Assembly: GCA_041589175.1 (NCBI GenBank)
Contig: JBFHWF010000002.1
Span: forward strand, 17,905-81,904
Reading direction: 5' to 3'
Length of the DNA stretch: 64,000 nt
Origin: SZUA-229 sp041589175
Lineage (GTDB): Bacteria > Pseudomonadota > Gammaproteobacteria > SZUA-229
The notes beneath the pieces were generated by a model, which saw only the letters and a program-made list of their open reading frames with translations, was not told the DNA's origin and made no database searches. Each line of letters opens with the position of its first letter. Position 1 is the first letter of the stretch. The position numbers and the translations under genes were made by a program. Below are positions 1 to 9,067 of the stretch, piece after piece.

Positions 1-492
1 ATTAAACTGGTGGCACGCTTCATACGCGATGCCGACGAAGTTCAGGATGTTGCTCAGGAAGCCTTTATCAAGGCCTATCGAGCACTGAAAAACTTTCGTG
101 GGGATAGTGCCTTCTATACCTGGTTATATCGAATTGCCATTAATACTGCCAAGAATCATCTGGTATCGGCCAGTCGTCGTGCCACGGAGTCGGCGGTTGA
201 TGCGCAGGATGCCGAGCAGTACGACAGTGGTGACTGGCTGCGTGAATACGGGACACCGGAAAAAGAGCTACTGGCGAACGAGATCAGGCAGGTTATTTAT
301 AAAACTATCAGTGATCTGCCATCAGACCTGAAAGAAGCCATAACCCTGCGTGAAATGGAAGGCCTGAGTTATGAAGAAATTGCGGAGGTGATGGACTGCC
401 CGATTGGTACGGTACGTTCCCGAATTTTCCGCGCACGTGAGGCGATTGATAACCAGCTCAAACCCCTGCTGGACGGACAGAACAAGAAGTAG
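1..492 (+). CDS. rpoE: RNA polymerase sigma-E factor (5' end missing)
   Basis: This ECF sigma factor directs transcription of the envelope-stress regulon and is held inactive by RseA. The reading frame is open from the first base, so the gene starts outside the window; a GTG at 10 is not a credible start because it lies inside conserved region 2. Compared with the E. coli protein about 30 N-terminal residues are missing. Region 2 is recognisable (QEAFIKAYRAL, then FRGDSAFYTWLYRIA), and region 4 ends in the helix-turn-helix (LSYEEIAEVMDCPIGTVRSR). rseA follows after 8 bases, the usual sigma/anti-sigma arrangement. Identification is secure from motifs and neighbours. Confidence 0.96.
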   Translation: MKLVARFIRDADEVQDVAQEAFIKAYRALKNFRGDSAFYTWLYRIAINTAKNHLVSASRRATESAVDAQDAEQYDSGDWLREYGTPEKELLANEIRQVIYKTISDLPSDLKEAITLREMEGLSYEEIAEVMDCPIGTVRSRIFRAREAIDNQLKPLLDGQNKK

Positions 493-500
493 GTAGACGC

Positions 501-1151
501 ATGAAATCATCAGACATCAAACGAGAAGAACAGTTATCCGCATTGCTTGATAACGGCCTGGATGCCGACCAGTTGCAGGACTTTATGCAGGATCTCAAGC
601 GCGACCCGGTAGATGATGCAGAACGCAGCCAGCGTTACCGAATGATTGGTGATGCCATGCGTGATGAACTGGATGTGTCATCGTTTATGGACATCAGTGC
701 ATCGGTACATCGAGCTATCGAGCAGGAGCCTGATTGTGAGCCTGCTCCGCTGAAATCAGTCGGTGTATTGCAAGTCATCAGTCAACGTATGCAGCAGTGG
801 CTTAAACCTCTCACAGGTGCAGCGGTTGCCGCTTCTGTGGCCATGTTGACCGTGTTTAGTTTTAATGCGGTGCAGACAGAAAAGGCCGATGAGTCGTTAC
901 AGGTTGCGCAGCAGGCAGTTCCGCAGAAGGTGAGCCCTGAAATTTCACGTAATGTGCGTGTCGCATCCACTGTTACGCCCGTAAAGCGTCCTCTGGAGCA
1001 GCAGAAACAGTTGAATAGCTATATGCTGCAACATTCGGGCTATGCCAGTCAGGCAACTATGCAGGGTATGATGCCATACGTTCGTGCGGCAGACCTTAAG
1101 GCGCAGGAAACGGTTCTGGAAGCGGGCCTTGAAATGGGGAGTGGAAACTGA
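501..1151 (+). CDS. rseA: Anti-sigma-E factor RseA (MucA family)
   Basis: Inner-membrane anti-sigma factor that sequesters RpoE in the cytoplasm until it is cleaved during envelope stress. The N-terminal domain (about residues 1-95) starts with the family pattern KREEQLSALLDNGLD. One transmembrane segment is visible at about 104-123, followed by a periplasmic tail of roughly 90 residues. The length of 216 residues is normal for the family. The ATG is preceded by AGGTAG. It lies between rpoE and rseB in the conserved order. Similarity to MucA/RseA is modest in the periplasmic half, so the call rests on the N-terminus, topology and context. Confidence 0.93.
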   Translation: MKSSDIKREEQLSALLDNGLDADQLQDFMQDLKRDPVDDAERSQRYRMIGDAMRDELDVSSFMDISASVHRAIEQEPDCEPAPLKSVGVLQVISQRMQQWLKPLTGAAVAASVAMLTVFSFNAVQTEKADESLQVAQQAVPQKVSPEISRNVRVASTVTPVKRPLEQQKQLNSYMLQHSGYASQATMQGMMPYVRAADLKAQETVLEAGLEMGSGN

Positions 1152-1176
1152 TCAAACCACAGGGCATTCATCGTCC

Positions 1177-2232
1177 ATGCTAAATCTAATTATGACAGCT
1201 AACCCAGGACGCATCGTTCAGCTCCTTATGATAATGGTGTTATGTGCGCCAGTTGCTGTCATGGCGGATACCGCAGCTGAGCGAGTGCGTCTGGCCGAGA
1301 TGCTGAACCTGCCTGAGCAGTCCCAGGTAGCACCGCTCAGGCAGTCATTATCCGTTGACCGATGGCTCGATAAAATGAGTCAGGCCAGTCGGCTGCAGAA
1401 TTATCGCGGCACCCTGATTATTCGTCAGCAGGACCGCTTACAGGCGATACGTGTTAATCAGGGGGTTACCGAGGAAGGTAGCTGGCAAACCCTGCAGTCC
1501 CTGAGTGGGGAAGCACAGAACATCTTTCGTCAGAACGATCAGGTAACCAGCATCTTTCCTGCCAAAAAGCTGGTGACAATCAGTGGTGATTCGGCACTAG
1601 CACCCTTGCATCCTATTCTCCCGCAGAACCGCCGCATACTCACCCGATACTATAGCCTGAGCCTGGGTGGGCAGGATCGGGTCGCAAATAAACTGGCACA
1701 GATCATAGAAATGAAACCCCTCGACGGGCATCGATATGGCTATGTGTTCTGGCTTGATCAGGAGACCGGGTTGTTGCTCAAGTGCGACCTGATGGATACT
1801 CAGGGCAATATCCTCGAACAACTGATGTACAGCGAACTGGAGTTGCTCGACGAGGCACCGCAACTGCCGCTGGATGTGCAGCATCTGCAGGGCTATACCA
1901 CTTTGAATCTCCGTAAACACCATCAGCCGGTGGCTGCCAGCTGGCAGGCCGCACAATTGCCTGATGGCTTTATGCTTAAGCGATCTATGCGTTTTACTGC
2001 ACCCGGCAGGCAACAGTCCCACCACCTGGTATATACTGATGGCATGGCCTCGGTGTCTGTTTTTGTAGAAACCGAAAAGCCAGCACAGGCAGTGCAGGGG
2101 CCGTCCCGAATGGGGCCGGTTAATGCGTTTAGTGCTTTGCGGGGTGGTGCCTTTGTGACGGCCATAGGTGAAGTGCCAGGCGTCACCGTACAGATGATTG
2201 CCGAATCGATGCAGGTTGAAAGCAATGATTGA
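1177..2232 (+). CDS. rseB: Sigma-E regulatory protein RseB (MucB family), periplasmic
   Basis: Periplasmic protein that binds the RseA tail, protects it from proteolysis and senses mislocalised lipopolysaccharide or lipoprotein. The frame is open further upstream into rseA (to a GTG at 1084), but the first start outside rseA that gives a signal peptide is ATG 1177; ATG 1192 is an alternative. Neither has a strong ribosome-binding site, so translation may be coupled to rseA. The hydrophobic segment LLMIMVLCAPVAVMA followed by DTAAE gives a likely cleavage site. The MucB/RseB lipid-binding fold follows (SRLQNYRGTLIIRQ, then GHRYGYVFWLDQETGLLLK). The 3' end overlaps rseC by 8 bases. Confidence 0.92.
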   Translation: MLNLIMTANPGRIVQLLMIMVLCAPVAVMADTAAERVRLAEMLNLPEQSQVAPLRQSLSVDRWLDKMSQASRLQNYRGTLIIRQQDRLQAIRVNQGVTEEGSWQTLQSLSGEAQNIFRQNDQVTSIFPAKKLVTISGDSALAPLHPILPQNRRILTRYYSLSLGGQDRVANKLAQIIEMKPLDGHRYGYVFWLDQETGLLLKCDLMDTQGNILEQLMYSELELLDEAPQLPLDVQHLQGYTTLNLRKHHQPVAASWQAAQLPDGFMLKRSMRFTAPGRQQSHHLVYTDGMASVSVFVETEKPAQAVQGPSRMGPVNAFSALRGGAFVTAIGEVPGVTVQMIAESMQVESND

Positions 2233-2656
2233 AGAGACGGCCGAAGTGGTCGCTGTCGAAGGTGATATTGCCGTTCTGCGAACCGAACGTCAGAGTGCCT
2301 GCAATAGTTGCTCGGTTAAAAGCGGGTGTGGCACATCCGTGCTCTCGCGCGTAGTGGGTCAACGCAGTTCACAGGTTGAAGTCAGTAACACCTTGCAGCT
2401 TGAGGTGGGTGAACGGGTTGTTGTCGCTATCGAAGAGCAGGCTCTGGTAAAAGGTTCGTTACTGATTTATCTACTGCCTCTGCTGATTATGTTAGTGGCT
2501 GGTGTTGTTGCCGAGATGTTATTTGCCCGTGAAGTGGTGACCCTGATTGCGGCCCTGTCAGGCCTGTTGATTTCAGTTGTGCTCGTGCGGACATTGCTGG
2601 CTGTTACCGGTTTAAATCACGCTATTCGCCCCCAGCTTATCCGGCGTATACCCTGA
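2225..2656 (+). CDS. rseC: SoxR-reducing system protein RseC (MucC)
   Basis: Small inner-membrane protein of the rpoE operon; the family takes part in reducing SoxR together with the Rsx complex. The ATG at 2225 lies inside the end of rseB (8-base overlap), and the product begins MIEETAEVVAVEGD. A cysteine cluster (ACNSCSVKSGCG) of the kind found in RseC occurs near residues 25-36. Two closely spaced transmembrane helices follow (SLLIYLLPLLIMLVAGVVAE and VTLIAALSGLLISVVLVRTL). The length (143 residues), topology and position between rseB and a DegP-type protease all match. Confidence 0.92.
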   Translation: MIEETAEVVAVEGDIAVLRTERQSACNSCSVKSGCGTSVLSRVVGQRSSQVEVSNTLQLEVGERVVVAIEEQALVKGSLLIYLLPLLIMLVAGVVAEMLFAREVVTLIAALSGLLISVVLVRTLLAVTGLNHAIRPQLIRRIP

Positions 2657-2674
2657 ATTCATGTAATTAACGAG

Positions 2675-4111
2675 ATGACGAGACCTATGGTGTTTGTAAA
2701 TCGAATTTTCACTCTGCTAACCATTACGCTACTACTGGCGACCACAGCCCAGGCGGCGAGCCTGCCCGAGTTTACCCGGCTGGTTGAAGACAATGGTAAG
2801 GCCGTCGTAAATATCAGTACACGCACGAAGGTGTCGCCTTATCATCATCCCTGGGGGCGTTTTAAGGACGAGCTGGAAGACGAACTACAGATTCCGGAAA
2901 ATTCACCCTTTGGTGAACTGTTTCGACACTTCTTTGGCGAACGAGGCTTCCCCAGTCAGCCGGAAGATGCAACCTCGCTAGGCTCCGGTTTTATTATTTC
3001 GTCCAATGGGTTCATCATTACCAATCATCATGTGGTGGAAGGTGCTGATGAGATTATCGTGCGCCTGAATGATAAGCGTGAGCTGGTGGCGGATGTCATT
3101 GGCAGTGATGAGTATACCGATATCGCGCTTATCAAGGTTGATGCCACTGACCTGCCAACCGTTGAAATCGGCAGTTCCGCCAGGTTAAAGGTTGGAGAGT
3201 GGGTGCTGGCGATAGGCTCTCCTTTTGGTTTTGATCATTCTGCAACGGCGGGTATCGTCAGTGCCAAGGGGCGTAGCCTGCCACGGGCCAACTATGTGCC
3301 TTTTATTCAGACCGATGTTGCGATCAATCCTGGCAACTCCGGCGGTCCCCTGTTTAATCTTGATGGCGAAGTTGTAGGCATTAATTCACAGATCTATAGT
3401 CGAACCGGTGGGTTTATGGGTCTGTCCTTTGCCATCCCTGTTGAAGTCGCCATGGATGTCGTGAAACAGCTCAAGGAAAAAGGCGTTGTGAGCCGAGGCT
3501 GGCTGGGGGTGTATATTCAGGAGATGACCCATGAGCTGGCACAGGGTTTCGAGCTGGATAAGCCGGCTGGTGCGCTGGTGTCTCAGGTGATAGAGGACAG
3601 CCCGGCTGAGAAAGCCGGAATTCGTGCCGGTGATGTGATCCTGGCATTCAACGGTACACCCATTATGAGTTCTTCGGACCTGCCGCCGCTGGTGGGCCGA
3701 GTGCCCGTCGGCGATCGAGCTGAGGTTAAGCTGTTACGAGATAATCGTGCTAAAACGCTGAAAGTGGTCATAGAAGAGCTACCGCGTGATGACCAGCCTG
3801 TCGCAGAAAGTCGCTCTAAACCCTCATCCTCAAATCGTATGGGGGTCGAAGTGGCAGAGCTGGATGCTGATGCACGCAAGGCGCTGGGCCGTGGTGTACT
3901 GATCCGAAAGGTGCAGCCGGGTAGTGTGGCGGCACAGGCCGGATTACGCGGCGGGGACATTATCCTGCAGCTGGACCGCAAAAACGTAAAAAACCTGGCA
4001 GATTTTCGTAAAAAAGTTGCCAATTTGCCCACAGGCCGTATGATTCCCGTTCTGGTTCATCGCCAGGGGGCAGATCAGTTCATTGTGATGAAAATCGCTG
4101 AATCCGAGTGA
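2675..4111 (+). CDS. mucD: Periplasmic serine endoprotease, DegQ/MucD type
   Basis: HtrA-family protease and chaperone that removes misfolded envelope proteins. A signal peptide ends near AQA-ASL (residue 28). The trypsin-like domain carries His119 (TNHHVV), Asp149 (YTDIAL) and Ser222 (GNSGGPLF), a complete catalytic triad. Two PDZ domains follow at about 275-365 and 385-470. The protein has 478 residues, as in DegQ and MucD. It lies directly after rseABC, the Pseudomonas mucABCD arrangement, so I prefer the name mucD; degQ would also be acceptable. Its stop overlaps the next gene's start by 4 bases. Confidence 0.94.
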   Translation: MTRPMVFVNRIFTLLTITLLLATTAQAASLPEFTRLVEDNGKAVVNISTRTKVSPYHHPWGRFKDELEDELQIPENSPFGELFRHFFGERGFPSQPEDATSLGSGFIISSNGFIITNHHVVEGADEIIVRLNDKRELVADVIGSDEYTDIALIKVDATDLPTVEIGSSARLKVGEWVLAIGSPFGFDHSATAGIVSAKGRSLPRANYVPFIQTDVAINPGNSGGPLFNLDGEVVGINSQIYSRTGGFMGLSFAIPVEVAMDVVKQLKEKGVVSRGWLGVYIQEMTHELAQGFELDKPAGALVSQVIEDSPAEKAGIRAGDVILAFNGTPIMSSSDLPPLVGRVPVGDRAEVKLLRDNRAKTLKVVIEELPRDDQPVAESRSKPSSSNRMGVEVAELDADARKALGRGVLIRKVQPGSVAAQAGLRGGDIILQLDRKNVKNLADFRKKVANLPTGRMIPVLVHRQGADQFIVMKIAESE

Positions 4112-4359
4112 TCGAATTTACGGTATACGCCCGTCATGGGTGTCACCTCTGTGAAGACCTGCTATTGCAGCTACATGAGCTGCAGCAGGCGCATGGTTTT
4201 CTGATCCGCGATATTGATATCGATGCGGACCCCCAACTGGTTGAGCGCTACGGCACACGTGTGCCCGTGGTAACCTGCGGTGAACGTGAAATATGTCATT
4301 ACTTTCTTGATCAGGCCGCAGTGATGCAGGTGCTGTCAAACCAGGCTAACACTGAATAA
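4108..4359 (+). CDS. Glutaredoxin-like thiol-disulfide protein
   Basis: An 83-residue thioredoxin-fold protein of the short glutaredoxin-like (DUF836) type. The N-terminal strand is followed by the redox motif C-H-L-C at residues 12-15. The cis-proline strand is visible as YGTRVPVVTCGE. It starts with GTG 4108, overlapping the mucD stop by 4 bases, so translation is probably coupled. lepA starts one base after its stop. Proteins of this family are often encoded between degQ/mucD and lepA in gammaproteobacteria; the substrate is unknown. Confidence 0.85.
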   Translation: MIEFTVYARHGCHLCEDLLLQLHELQQAHGFLIRDIDIDADPQLVERYGTRVPVVTCGEREICHYFLDQAAVMQVLSNQANTE

Positions 4360-4360
4360 C

Positions 4361-6154
4361 ATGCAGCAGAACATTCGTAATTTTTCCATTATCGCCCATA
4401 TCGACCACGGTAAATCAACCCTGGCCGACCGCTTTATCCAGGTCTGTGGGGGGCTGTCAGAGCGAGAAATGGAGGCTCAGGTGCTCGATTCGATGGATCT
4501 TGAGCGTGAACGTGGTATCACCATCAAGGCACAGAGCGTGTCACTGGATTATAAGGCGCATAATGGCGTAACTTACCAGCTAAACTTTATCGACACACCG
4601 GGCCATGTCGACTTTTCCTACGAGGTGTCTCGTTCGCTACAGGCCTGTGAAGGTGCGCTGCTGGTGGTCGACGCCTCGCAGGGTGTGGAAGCACAGAGTG
4701 TGGCGAACTGTTACACGGCTATCGACCTTGGCCTCGAGGTGATGCCGGTACTCAATAAAATCGACCTGCCTGCAGCTGACCCGGATCGGGTGAGCCAGGA
4801 AATCGAGGATATTATAGGCATCGAAGCAACGGATGCCTGTCAGGTGAGCGCCAAGTCTGGCGTCGGCATTGATGATTTGCTGGAACGCCTGGTGGAAACC
4901 ATACCGGCGCCACAGGGGAATCCGGATGGGCCCCTGAAAGCGCTGATTGTTGATTCCTGGTTTGATTCCTACGTGGGTGTTGTCACCCTGGTACGTGTTA
5001 TTGATGGCAGTGTACGCAAGGGCAATAAGATCAAGATTATGTCCACGGGCCGCAGTTATGGTGTGGACTTCGTTGGTGTGTTTACTCCAAAACGGGAAGA
5101 TCTGCCCGTACTGGAAGCCGGCCAGGTGGGTTATATTATCGCCGGAATCAAGGAAATTGACTCGGCCAAGGTGGGGGATACGATCACCCTGGCGGATAAC
5201 CCTGCCGAAGCGCCACTGCCCGGTTTCAAGGAAGTCCAGCCACGGGTATTTGCCGGTATGTTCCCGGTGGAAGCAGACGACTACGATGACTTCCGTGAAG
5301 CGCTGGATAAACTGACCCTGAACGATGCAGCCTTACAATACGAGCCAGAAACCTCATCAGCACTGGGCTTTGGGTTCCGGATTGGTTTTCTGGGTATGCT
5401 GCATATGGAAATCGTGCAGGAGCGTCTGGAGCGTGAATATGACCTTAACCTGATTACCACAGCACCGACGGTGGTTTATGAGGTAGTGAAGACCGATGGT
5501 GAGGTGATTCAGATCCATAACCCATCGGATTTACCGGAAGTGAACTATATCGAGGAAATTCGTGAACCGATCATTCGCGCTAATATCCTTGTGCCTCAGG
5601 AATACGTCGGTAATGTCATTAGCCTGTGCGTCGAAAAGCGCGGTGTGCAAACGAATATGCAGTACATGGGCACACAGGTGTCATTGAGCTATGATATGCC
5701 CATGTCTGAAGTCGTGCTGGATTTCTTTGATCGTCTGAAGTCGGTGAGCCGTGGCTACGCTTCGTTTGATTACGAGTTCAAGCACTTCCAGACTGCCAAA
5801 CTGGTTAAGGTCGATATACTGATCAATAGTGAGAAGGTAGATGCTCTGGCGGTGATCACCCATGATGATGCGGCACAGCGTCGTGGTCGTGAGGTTGCTG
5901 AGAAAATGCGTGAGCTGATTCCGCGGCAGATGTTTGATATTGCCATTCAGGCCGCAATTGGTCGACATATTATTGCACGTACCACGGTTAAAGCCTTACG
6001 TAAAAATGTAACCGCCAAGTGCTATGGCGGTGATGTGAGTCGAAAGAAAAAACTGCTGGAAAAACAGAAGGCGGGCAAGAAACGCATGAAGCAGTTTGGC
6101 AAAGTTGAAATTCCGCAGGATGCATTCCTATCCGTGTTAAAAGTGGATAATTGA
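4361..6154 (+). CDS. lepA: Elongation factor 4 (back-translocating GTPase LepA)
   Basis: Ribosome-associated GTPase related to EF-G that acts on stalled or mispositioned ribosomes. The 597 residues are the normal family length. GTP-binding motifs are complete: AHIDHGKST at 12-20, DTPGHVDF near 78 and NKIDLP near 132. The LepA-specific C-terminal domain is present (AKCYGGDVSRKKKLLEKQK, then MKQFGKVEIPQDAFLSVLK). It is followed by lepB after 36 bases, the standard lepA-lepB pairing. Confidence 0.98.
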   Translation: MQQNIRNFSIIAHIDHGKSTLADRFIQVCGGLSEREMEAQVLDSMDLERERGITIKAQSVSLDYKAHNGVTYQLNFIDTPGHVDFSYEVSRSLQACEGALLVVDASQGVEAQSVANCYTAIDLGLEVMPVLNKIDLPAADPDRVSQEIEDIIGIEATDACQVSAKSGVGIDDLLERLVETIPAPQGNPDGPLKALIVDSWFDSYVGVVTLVRVIDGSVRKGNKIKIMSTGRSYGVDFVGVFTPKREDLPVLEAGQVGYIIAGIKEIDSAKVGDTITLADNPAEAPLPGFKEVQPRVFAGMFPVEADDYDDFREALDKLTLNDAALQYEPETSSALGFGFRIGFLGMLHMEIVQERLEREYDLNLITTAPTVVYEVVKTDGEVIQIHNPSDLPEVNYIEEIREPIIRANILVPQEYVGNVISLCVEKRGVQTNMQYMGTQVSLSYDMPMSEVVLDFFDRLKSVSRGYASFDYEFKHFQTAKLVKVDILINSEKVDALAVITHDDAAQRRGREVAEKMRELIPRQMFDIAIQAAIGRHIIARTTVKALRKNVTAKCYGGDVSRKKKLLEKQKAGKKRMKQFGKVEIPQDAFLSVLKVDN

Positions 6155-6190
6155 TAATAATTAGATGAATCGGAAACTAACCTGTCGCTT

Positions 6191-7012
6191 ATGAATATTA
6201 CCTATGATTTTGCATTTTTCCTGTTTGCAGGCACGCTGCTAACGGGGTTTATCTGGCTGTTTGACAGCCTTGTGCTGGCACCTCGTCGGAAGATCAGTAA
6301 CCCCCATGAATATAGTAGTGAGTCGGTTCATGGTGTGTCTGGCGGTTCAACATCCGCCTCAAACAAGGAACCGATCATTGTTGAGTACTCAAAGTCTTTT
6401 TTTCCGGTGCTGTTGATTGTTTTCCTGTTACGCGGTTTTCTGGTAGAACCCTTCAGAATACCATCGGGTTCGATGATCCCCAGTTTATATGTGGGTGACT
6501 TCATACTGGTTAACAAGTTTGCCTACGGCGTGAAAATGCCGGTGTTTAATCATGTGCTTTTCGAAGTGGATAAACCGCAGCGCGGCGATGTGGCGGTTTT
6601 TAAATATCCGAGGGATCCGTCGATTGATTACATCAAACGAGTAGTAGGCGTTCCCGGCGATCACATTGCGTATTACAATAAAATCCTCTATGTAAATGGT
6701 AAGAAAGTCGATAATAAACGTATTGGCGAATACAGCGGCCCGGGCGAGACAAACCGTGCAGAAGAGTACAACGAAGATCTGCTCGGTCACTCACATAATA
6801 TTCTTATAATACCTGAGCGCCCCGGTTTAAATGCGGAGTACATTGTGCCAGAAGGGCATTACTTTATGATGGGTGATAACCGTGATAACAGTAATGATAG
6901 CCGTTACTGGGGTGTCGTCTCAGAGAAATATCTGGTCGGTAAGGCCTTCATGATATGGATGCACTGGGATAGCGGCATAAGCTTCGAACGTATTGGTCAG
7001 TCAATAAACTAA
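6191..7012 (+). CDS. lepB: Signal peptidase I
   Basis: Inner-membrane serine protease that removes signal peptides from exported proteins. Two transmembrane segments lie at about residues 6-28 and 67-86, as in the E. coli enzyme. The catalytic Ser94 (PSGSMIPSL) and general-base Lys149 (YIKRVVGVPGD) are both present, and the C-terminal GDNRDNSNDSRYWG box is intact. The protein has 273 residues. It lies in the conserved lepA-lepB-DUF4845-rnc-era-recO block. Confidence 0.97.
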   Translation: MNITYDFAFFLFAGTLLTGFIWLFDSLVLAPRRKISNPHEYSSESVHGVSGGSTSASNKEPIIVEYSKSFFPVLLIVFLLRGFLVEPFRIPSGSMIPSLYVGDFILVNKFAYGVKMPVFNHVLFEVDKPQRGDVAVFKYPRDPSIDYIKRVVGVPGDHIAYYNKILYVNGKKVDNKRIGEYSGPGETNRAEEYNEDLLGHSHNILIIPERPGLNAEYIVPEGHYFMMGDNRDNSNDSRYWGVVSEKYLVGKAFMIWMHWDSGISFERIGQSIN

Positions 7013-7023
7013 GGTGTGAATGG

Positions 7024-7398
7024 ATGATGAGAAAGCAGTCTGGTTTAACAATGATATCCTGGATGCTGGTACTGGGTTTACTGGCGGTTCAGGTAGTAAT
7101 GGGGCTTCGTATTGTACCGGTTTATCTGAACCATAGTGCAGTGGTAACAGTGATGGACGATTTGCCGAAGAGTTCTGAAATAAAAGGCCAGACGGCCCGC
7201 AAGATTATGGATCTCTTTAGAAAACGCCTGAAAATAAATAACCTCTATGACCTTGCTAAAGACAAGAATGCATTTAAATTAAAGCAAATTCAGGGCGGTT
7301 TTCTGCTGATTGCAGATTACGAAGTGAGGGGGCCTATCTGGGGTAACCTGGAATTTGTCGCAAGTTTTAAACATCAGGTGGAAGTTCTCACCAAGTAG
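7024..7398 (+). CDS. DUF4845 family membrane-anchored protein
   Basis: A 124-residue protein with one N-terminal transmembrane helix (about residues 8-28) and a short extracytoplasmic domain. Its position between lepB and rnc and the pattern GLRIVPVYLNHSAVV identify it as the DUF4845 family, which is regularly found here in beta- and gammaproteobacteria. ATG 7024 and ATG 7027 are both possible starts. No function has been assigned to the family that I know of; the linkage suggests a housekeeping role near protein export. Confidence 0.82.
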   Translation: MMRKQSGLTMISWMLVLGLLAVQVVMGLRIVPVYLNHSAVVTVMDDLPKSSEIKGQTARKIMDLFRKRLKINNLYDLAKDKNAFKLKQIQGGFLLIADYEVRGPIWGNLEFVASFKHQVEVLTK

Positions 7399-7414
7399 TA
7401 TGCTGCAATAACCT

Positions 7415-8113
7415 ATGCCTAGATCCCCGGATATCAAGCAGCTCGAAACAGCTCTGGGTTATCAGTTCAAGCAGTCGGCGCGTCTTAAAGAAGCGCTGAC
7501 ACACAGAAGTGCCAGCGCTAAAAATAATGAGCGACAGGAGTTTCTGGGTGACAGCATCCTCAACTTTGTTATCGCAGAGGCGCTGTTTAAACAGTATCCC
7601 AAATCCTCAGAAGGCGACCTTAGTCGACTACGCGCCAGTCTGGTTAATAAAGATGGTTTGTTTCAGGTGTCGACCCAGTTAAAACTTGGGGATTTTCTGT
7701 ATCTCGGTAGTGGTGAACTAAAAAGCGGTGGTTATCGTCGTAACTCGATTCTGGCTGATGCAGTTGAGGCTATTTTTGGTGCGATTTATCTGGATAGTGA
7801 TTTTGAAACCTGTAAGTCTATTATCCTCAAGCTCTACCATGAGCTGCTAGAAAATGTACCTGATGCCGATGAGCTTAAAGATCCTAAAACACGCTTACAG
7901 GAGCTGCTACAGTCGCGTAAACATTCGTTGCCGGGTTATGAAGTGATTAATGTTAGTGGTCAGGCGCATAACCAGCAGTTCACCGTTTCCTGTCAGGTCG
8001 AAAAACTCAAGCTACAAACTGAAGGCACATCCACCAGTCGTCGTAAGGCTGAACAGCGTGCAGCTCGTGCCATGATAGAACTGGTAAAGCATGAGTTCGC
8101 CAGGAAAGACTAA
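7415..8113 (+). CDS. rnc: Ribonuclease III
   Basis: Double-strand-specific endoribonuclease that processes rRNA precursors and structured mRNAs. The signature NERQEFLGDSILNF carries the metal-binding Glu42 and Asp46, and the second acidic pair lies in LADAVEAIFGAIYLD. A double-stranded RNA-binding domain occupies about residues 155-228 (DPKTRLQELLQS, then SRRKAEQRAA). The 232 residues are normal. era begins 2 bases after its stop. Confidence 0.97.
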   Translation: MPRSPDIKQLETALGYQFKQSARLKEALTHRSASAKNNERQEFLGDSILNFVIAEALFKQYPKSSEGDLSRLRASLVNKDGLFQVSTQLKLGDFLYLGSGELKSGGYRRNSILADAVEAIFGAIYLDSDFETCKSIILKLYHELLENVPDADELKDPKTRLQELLQSRKHSLPGYEVINVSGQAHNQQFTVSCQVEKLKLQTEGTSTSRRKAEQRAARAMIELVKHEFARKD

Positions 8114-8115
8114 AT

Positions 8116-9018
8116 ATGAAGCAAGCTGAAGATTTCAAATGTGGCTATGTGGCGATTATTGGCCGACCCAATGTGGGTAAATCAACCTTGTTGAATCGGA
8201 TTCTTGGCCTCAAGCTGAGTATCACTTCACGTAAACCACAAACAACTCGACATCAGATACTTGGCGTCAAAACGCGCACTGAAGGTCAGATGATCTTCGT
8301 GGATACGCCGGGTATCCATAGCGGTGACAATAAGGCTATCAACCGCTATATGAACAAGGCTGCCAGTTCTGTGATACACGATGTGGACCTGATTCTTTTC
8401 CTGGTTCAGGCATTGAAGTGGACGGATGAAGATGAGCTGGTGCTGAAAAAACTCGAGCATGCCAGTGTGCCGGTTGTGTTGCTGGTAAACAAGGTCGATA
8501 AGGTCAATGATAAAGATCAGCTGTTGCCGTTCCTCGATGAGATAAATAAGAAATACGCATTTTCCAATGTCATCCCGGTATCTGCGCGCATGGGAGATAA
8601 TGTCGATTCCCTGGAAGATTACATCATTCAGCGGTTACCTCAAAATCCACCGTTCTTTTCAGATGAGGAGTTTACCGATCGAAGCGTGCGCTTCCTGGTG
8701 GCAGAAATCATACGTGAAAAGTTGATACGTGAACTGGGTAAAGAGCTACCTTACCAGACCACAGTTGAAATAGAGCGTTACAAGGACGAAGAAAAAATCA
8801 CGCGTATTAATGCCCTGATTCTGGTTGAAACCAAAGGGCAGAAGAAAATTGTGATTGGTGATAAGGGCGCGCGTCTGAAGAGTATTGGGAGTAAGGCGCG
8901 TAAAGATATCGAAAACCTGATTGAGCGTAAGGTGTTTCTACAGCTGTGGGTGAAAGTGAAGGCGGGGTGGTCTGATAATGAGGCTTCGTTGAGAAGTCTG
9001 GGCTACGATAATGACTAG
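8116..9018 (+). CDS. era: GTPase Era
   Basis: Ribosome-assembly GTPase that binds the 3' end of 16S rRNA in the small subunit. The GTPase domain has GRPNVGKST (16-24), the switch region TTRHQILG, DTPGI and NKVDKV. A C-terminal KH domain is visible in KKIVIGDKGARLKSIGSKARKDIE. The 300 residues and the rnc-era-recO order are standard. Confidence 0.98.
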   Translation: MKQAEDFKCGYVAIIGRPNVGKSTLLNRILGLKLSITSRKPQTTRHQILGVKTRTEGQMIFVDTPGIHSGDNKAINRYMNKAASSVIHDVDLILFLVQALKWTDEDELVLKKLEHASVPVVLLVNKVDKVNDKDQLLPFLDEINKKYAFSNVIPVSARMGDNVDSLEDYIIQRLPQNPPFFSDEEFTDRSVRFLVAEIIREKLIRELGKELPYQTTVEIERYKDEEKITRINALILVETKGQKKIVIGDKGARLKSIGSKARKDIENLIERKVFLQLWVKVKAGWSDNEASLRSLGYDND

Positions 9019-9067
9019 CGAAGTACTTGCATCCATTTGTGATCTGTAACCGCTACAGATAAGCCTT

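Noticed and set aside
1597..2225. Long minus-strand reading frames opposite rseB
   Set aside because: They lie wholly inside a well-supported gene, have no ribosome-binding site and no family signature; they are shadows of the coding strand.
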